From: an uncultured Bacteroidota bacterium
GTDB taxonomy: Bacteria > Bacteroidota > Bacteroidia > 2-12-FULL-35-15
Assembly (NCBI GenBank): GCA_903881065.1
Contig: CAIRRW010000095.1
Location: 1-7,899, forward strand
Length of the DNA stretch: 7,899 nt
Reading direction: 5' to 3'
Part shown: positions 4,811 through 7,899 of the stretch, piece after piece
Layout of the letters: each line of letters starts with the position of its first letter
Numbering within the stretch: position 1 is the first letter of the stretch
Made by a program: the position numbers and the translations under genes
The notes under the pieces: generated by a model
Told to the model about the DNA's origin: nothing
The model's database searches: none
What the model saw: only the letters and a program-made list of their open reading frames with translations

Positions 4811-6871
4811 ATGAGCTTTACCTATCCCGCATTTCTGTTTGCACTTTCGGCAATAGCAATACCAATCATCATTCACCTTTTTAATTTCCGCAAGTTTAAA
4901 ACTGTATATTTCAGCAATGTTCGCTTTTTGAAAGAGGTGAAAGAAGAAACAAAGGCGAAATCGAAACTTAAAAACCTACTTGTTCTGCTTGCCCGTATCC
5001 TCGCAATTATCGCTTTGGTGTTTGCTTTTGCTCAGCCTGTAATTCCTTCGGCAAATAAAAAAGTAAGTGTTGGCGATAAAACGATAAGTATTTTCGTTGA
5101 TAATTCGTTCAGTATGGATGCCGTTAATAAAAACGGAACCTTGCTTGGTGATGCCAAAAAACGTGCGTTGGAAATAGTAGCCGCCTACAAACCTAATGAC
5201 CGAATACAATTACTTACCAATGATTTTGAAGGAAAACATCAGCGATTGGTGAATAAGGAAGAGTTTGTTCAGTTGCTTGATGAGGTGAAGATAAGTCCGG
5301 CTGCACGCAGTATTTCCGAAATAGTTTCCCGCCAAATGGATGTATTGCAGCAATCGAATAACAAAATTAAAACTTCTTTTATTATTTCTGATTTCCAGAA
5401 AAGTGTTGTAAACATTGATGCTATAAAGAATGATACAAGTGTAAATATTAATCTTGTTCCGCTGGTAGCTGCCGAAAAGAACAATGTATATATTGATACC
5501 TGCTGGTTCGAAACTCCGGTAAGACAATACAATCAGATAGAAAAACTGCATGTGCGGATTAAAAATGTTTCGGATAAAGCAGTTGAAAACAATTCGATTA
5601 AACTATTTATTAATAATATTCAGAAAACACCGGCGAGTTTTACTGTTGATAAAGATGCGGAGACAGAAGTGGTACTTTCATTTGCTTCAAAAGAATCAGG
5701 CATTCAGCAATGCAGAGTGGAGTTGAATGATTATCCGGTAACGTTTGACGATAAATTTTATTTCAGCTTTGAAGTTTCGAAAAACATACCAGTGCTTTGT
5801 ATTAATGGAAGCGAATCAAATGGGGGAAGCCCTTATTTGAATAAATTGTTTAGCAATGATTCATTATTTATTCTGAAGAATAATGCGGAGAATAAACTTG
5901 ATTATTCTACACTATCACAAAACAAATTGATTGTATTAAATGAACTTAAATCAATTTCATCCGGTTTGTCGCAGGAGCTTAATCGCTTTATGAACAATGG
6001 CGGTAGTGTGATTATATTTCCAAATAGACAAAGTGACTTGAATTCCTATAAAGATTTTTTTATTTCAGCAAAAGCAAATTACCTTGAGAAACTGGATACA
6101 GCAACTACAAAGATTGACAAAATAAATTCGGACAATCCGCTTTATAAAGATGTGTTTGACAAGAAAACATTTACTGCCACTAACCTTGATTTGCCAAAGG
6201 TCAGCAAACATTTTGTTTTTTCGAAAACAACACAAAGCAATGAAGAGTTTTTGTTGAAACTTCAAAACGGTGATAACTTTTTATGTAAATATGATGTAGG
6301 GAAAGGGAAATTATATACATCTGCAGTGGCTTTGGATGCAGCATTTTCGAACTTTGCGAAGCATGCCATATTTGTTCCTACACTTTATAAAATAGGAATG
6401 TACAGTCAAACCGTGCAACCATTATTTTATACAATAGGTAACGACCAAATGATTGAGTGTAATAATGTATTGAAAGGAGAAAGTGTGTTTCATATAAAAG
6501 GAATAGCATCCACTTTTGATATAATTCCGGAACATAAAGTACTGGATTCTAAAACAGAAATGAGTACTCACAATCAAATTACAGAAGCTGGCAATTATAA
6601 TTTATATGCCGATAAAGATTTGGTAACTGGCCTGTCTTATAACTTCAACCGTAAAGAATCCGATTTGAATTGTTATTCAGTGGATGATTTAAAAAAACAA
6701 TTATCAGCGAAAAATATTTCGAACATAAATGTATTGGAGGCAACAGCTCAAAGTTTAACACAATCTTTAAGTGAAGCAGAGCAGGGGAAAAAACTTTGGA
6801 AACTTTGTATTATTTTAGCATTGTTGTTTCTGGCTATCGAAGTAATGATATTAAGATTTATGAAAGGATGA
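4811..6871 (+). CDS. BatA-domain / VWA-like integral membrane protein
   Basis: 686 residues. The N-terminus is the BatA double-transmembrane domain: a hydrophobic segment at about 4-24, the conserved H-L-F-N-F-R-K turn (22-28), and a second segment at about 56-78. A von Willebrand factor A-like domain follows, with a MIDAS-type D97-N-S99-F-S101 and a later I-I-S-D194. The Thr that usually completes a MIDAS is not evident. Residues of about 230-322 look beta-rich (Ig/CARDB-like), and about 325-430 look like a glutamine-amidotransferase-like fold (FMNNGGSVIIFPN). One C-terminal membrane helix lies at about 662-681. BatA proteins are linked to envelope stress or aerotolerance in Bacteroidota, but this long stand-alone type has no assigned role that I know. 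I chose the ATG at 4811 (M-S-F-T-Y-P) over the TTG one codon upstream because it gives the usual M-x-F-x-Y-P start. It probably shares a transcript with the dihydroorotase-like gene 75 bp downstream. Confidence 0.85.
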   Translation: MSFTYPAFLFALSAIAIPIIIHLFNFRKFKTVYFSNVRFLKEVKEETKAKSKLKNLLVLLARILAIIALVFAFAQPVIPSANKKVSVGDKTISIFVDNSFSMDAVNKNGTLLGDAKKRALEIVAAYKPNDRIQLLTNDFEGKHQRLVNKEEFVQLLDEVKISPAARSISEIVSRQMDVLQQSNNKIKTSFIISDFQKSVVNIDAIKNDTSVNINLVPLVAAEKNNVYIDTCWFETPVRQYNQIEKLHVRIKNVSDKAVENNSIKLFINNIQKTPASFTVDKDAETEVVLSFASKESGIQQCRVELNDYPVTFDDKFYFSFEVSKNIPVLCINGSESNGGSPYLNKLFSNDSLFILKNNAENKLDYSTLSQNKLIVLNELKSISSGLSQELNRFMNNGGSVIIFPNRQSDLNSYKDFFISAKANYLEKLDTATTKIDKINSDNPLYKDVFDKKTFTATNLDLPKVSKHFVFSKTTQSNEEFLLKLQNGDNFLCKYDVGKGKLYTSAVALDAAFSNFAKHAIFVPTLYKIGMYSQTVQPLFYTIGNDQMIECNNVLKGESVFHIKGIASTFDIIPEHKVLDSKTEMSTHNQITEAGNYNLYADKDLVTGLSYNFNRKESDLNCYSVDDLKKQLSAKNISNINVLEATAQSLTQSLSEAEQGKKLWKLCIILALLFLAIEVMILRFMKG

Positions 6872-6902
6872 AAGAGAATTTAAAAATGCACTTATTTGAA
6901 AA

Positions 6903-6942
6903 AGACTAATGAACATGTGAACTAATAAACTAATGAGCTAAA
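6903..6942 (+). repeat. 8-bp tandem repeat just upstream of the dihydroorotase-like start
   Basis: Five imperfect copies of GAACTAAT in a row: AGACTAAT, GAACATGT, GAACTAAT, AAACTAAT, GAGCTAAA. The period of 8 is not a multiple of three and the stretch contains several stops, so it is not coding. It fills most of the 75-bp spacer and ends four bases before the ATG at 6947. No promoter consensus or terminator is seen in the spacer. Confidence 0.72.
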
Positions 6943-6946
6943 AAAC

Positions 6947-7899
6947 ATGAATATATTAATAAAATCCGCCACCATCATTGGGTCCAGCTCTCCGCATAAT
7001 GGAAAAACAATGGATGTGTTAATTGAAAATGGAATAATTACTTCCATCAAATCAAAGATTAATGCAAATAAGAACGTTAAACTGATTGAAGCAGAAAACC
7101 TTCATATTTCTACCGGTTGGTTTGATATGCAAGTGAATTTTTGTGACCCAGGATTTGAACACAAAGAAGATTTGGAATCCGGAATCAAAGCCGCAGCGGC
7201 TGGTGGATTTACAGGAGTTGCCGTTGTTTCGTCAACTAATCCAACCATAAATTCTAAATCAGAAGTTCAATTTATAAAAAACAAAACAGCAGGTTCAATT
7301 GTGGATGTTTTTCCGATAGGAACTTTATCATATAAACAAGAAGGCAACGACATTTCGGAGATGTATGATATGCATCAATCAGGCGCAGTAGCTTTTTCGG
7401 ATGATAAAAAATCTGTTGCAAATGCAGGTTTATTAATGCGTGCATTATTATATACACAGAATTTCGGAGGTTTAATAATTACACATTGCGATGAAAAATC
7501 AATTTCTCAAGACGGAAAAATCAATGAAGGAGAAACATCAACAAGGCTTGGTTTAAAAGGTATACCAGCACTTGCAGAGGAAGTAATGGTAAACAGAAAT
7601 ATATTTCTATCAGAATATACGGATGCTCCCATTCACATTACGAATGTTTCTACTCAAAAATCAATTGAGATAATAAAGCAAGCAAAAGCAAATAAATTGA
7701 AAGTAACAGCTTCAGTGAACGCCTACAACATTGCATTAGATGATTCTGTTTTATCGGGCTTTGATAGTAATTACAAATTGAATCCTCCTTTGCGAACAAA
7801 AAAAGATATTGAAGCGTTGAAAAAAGGAATTGCTGATGGAACGATTGATTGTATAACTTCTGACCATAGACCTCAGGATATTGAATCAAAAAATCTGGA
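6947..7899 (+). CDS. Dihydroorotase-family protein with degenerate zinc site, 3'-truncated by the window edge
   Basis: 317 complete codons are visible and the frame runs off the right edge; a typical length would be about 420. It is an amidohydrolase-superfamily protein of the class I ('multifunctional complex') dihydroorotase type, the enzyme that cyclises carbamoyl-aspartate in pyrimidine synthesis. Landmarks are GWFDMQVNFCDPGFEHKED (57-75), AAAAGGFTGVAVV, GAVAFSDD153, THCDE (His180), APIHITNVST (His230, Asn233), NPPLRTKKD and ITSDHRP (Asp306, His307). Active class I enzymes carry H-x-H where this one has Q62-V-N64, and His before V-S-T where this one has Asn233; the Asp, His180 and Asp306 positions remain. 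I therefore predict no normal binuclear zinc site. By analogy with the inactive PyrC' of Pseudomonas it may be a structural partner of aspartate transcarbamoylase (inference). The ATG at 6947 follows an A-run and gives the standard M-N-I-L-I-K start. Confidence 0.85.
   Translation, partial: MNILIKSATIIGSSSPHNGKTMDVLIENGIITSIKSKINANKNVKLIEAENLHISTGWFDMQVNFCDPGFEHKEDLESGIKAAAAGGFTGVAVVSSTNPTINSKSEVQFIKNKTAGSIVDVFPIGTLSYKQEGNDISEMYDMHQSGAVAFSDDKKSVANAGLLMRALLYTQNFGGLIITHCDEKSISQDGKINEGETSTRLGLKGIPALAEEVMVNRNIFLSEYTDAPIHITNVSTQKSIEIIKQAKANKLKVTASVNAYNIALDDSVLSGFDSNYKLNPPLRTKKDIEALKKGIADGTIDCITSDHRPQDIESKNL

Noticed and set aside
7650..7889. Minus-strand open frame of 79 codons
   Set aside because: It lies wholly inside the dihydroorotase-like gene, whose conserved motifs are read on the plus strand.

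Overview
The window looks like chromosomal DNA of a member of the Bacteroidota. Four things point there. It is AT-rich and its starts have A-rich leaders with no Shine-Dalgarno sequence. Several promoters fit the Bacteroidota consensus TTTG / TAnnTTTG. There is a bTHX small-subunit protein and a signal peptide ending in A-Q-D. A BatA-domain protein lies directly upstream of a dihydroorotase-family gene, an arrangement I recall as typical of this phylum. No mobile element, tRNA, rRNA or CRISPR array was seen.

Layout. At the left edge is the body of a TrmH-type tRNA 2'-O-methyltransferase (2-643, first residues missing). Next comes a small gene for ribosomal protein bTHX (751-933) with its own near-consensus promoter. 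A perfect 16-bp hairpin (952-986) then separates it from four genes on the minus strand. In transcription order these are a rhomboid protease (3586-2981), a GmhB-like HAD phosphatase (2981-2502), a class IV PLP-dependent aminotransferase/lyase (2502-1657) and pyridoxamine-phosphate oxidase PdxH (1628-1008). The first three are joined by 1-base TAATG stop/start overlaps, so this is very probably one operon. The last two genes pair a PLP-making enzyme with a PLP-using one.

A 236-bp divergent spacer follows, with a promoter element for each side. It leads to an exported or membrane protein of unknown function (3823-4503). A 307-bp gap then holds a weak terminator-like hairpin, a degenerate 21-bp tandem repeat and a -7 promoter element almost touching the next start codon. 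The right side carries a 686-residue BatA/von Willebrand-type membrane protein (4811-6871). After a 75-bp spacer containing an 8-bp tandem repeat comes a dihydroorotase-family gene (6947 to the right edge) that has lost half of its zinc and catalytic ligands.

Most of the window is housekeeping. The points most worth a second look are the catalytically degenerate dihydroorotase next to a BatA protein, the 21-bp repeat that leaves one frame open, and two promoters so close to their start codons that leaderless mRNAs are likely. I found no convincing evidence of an undescribed multi-gene system.
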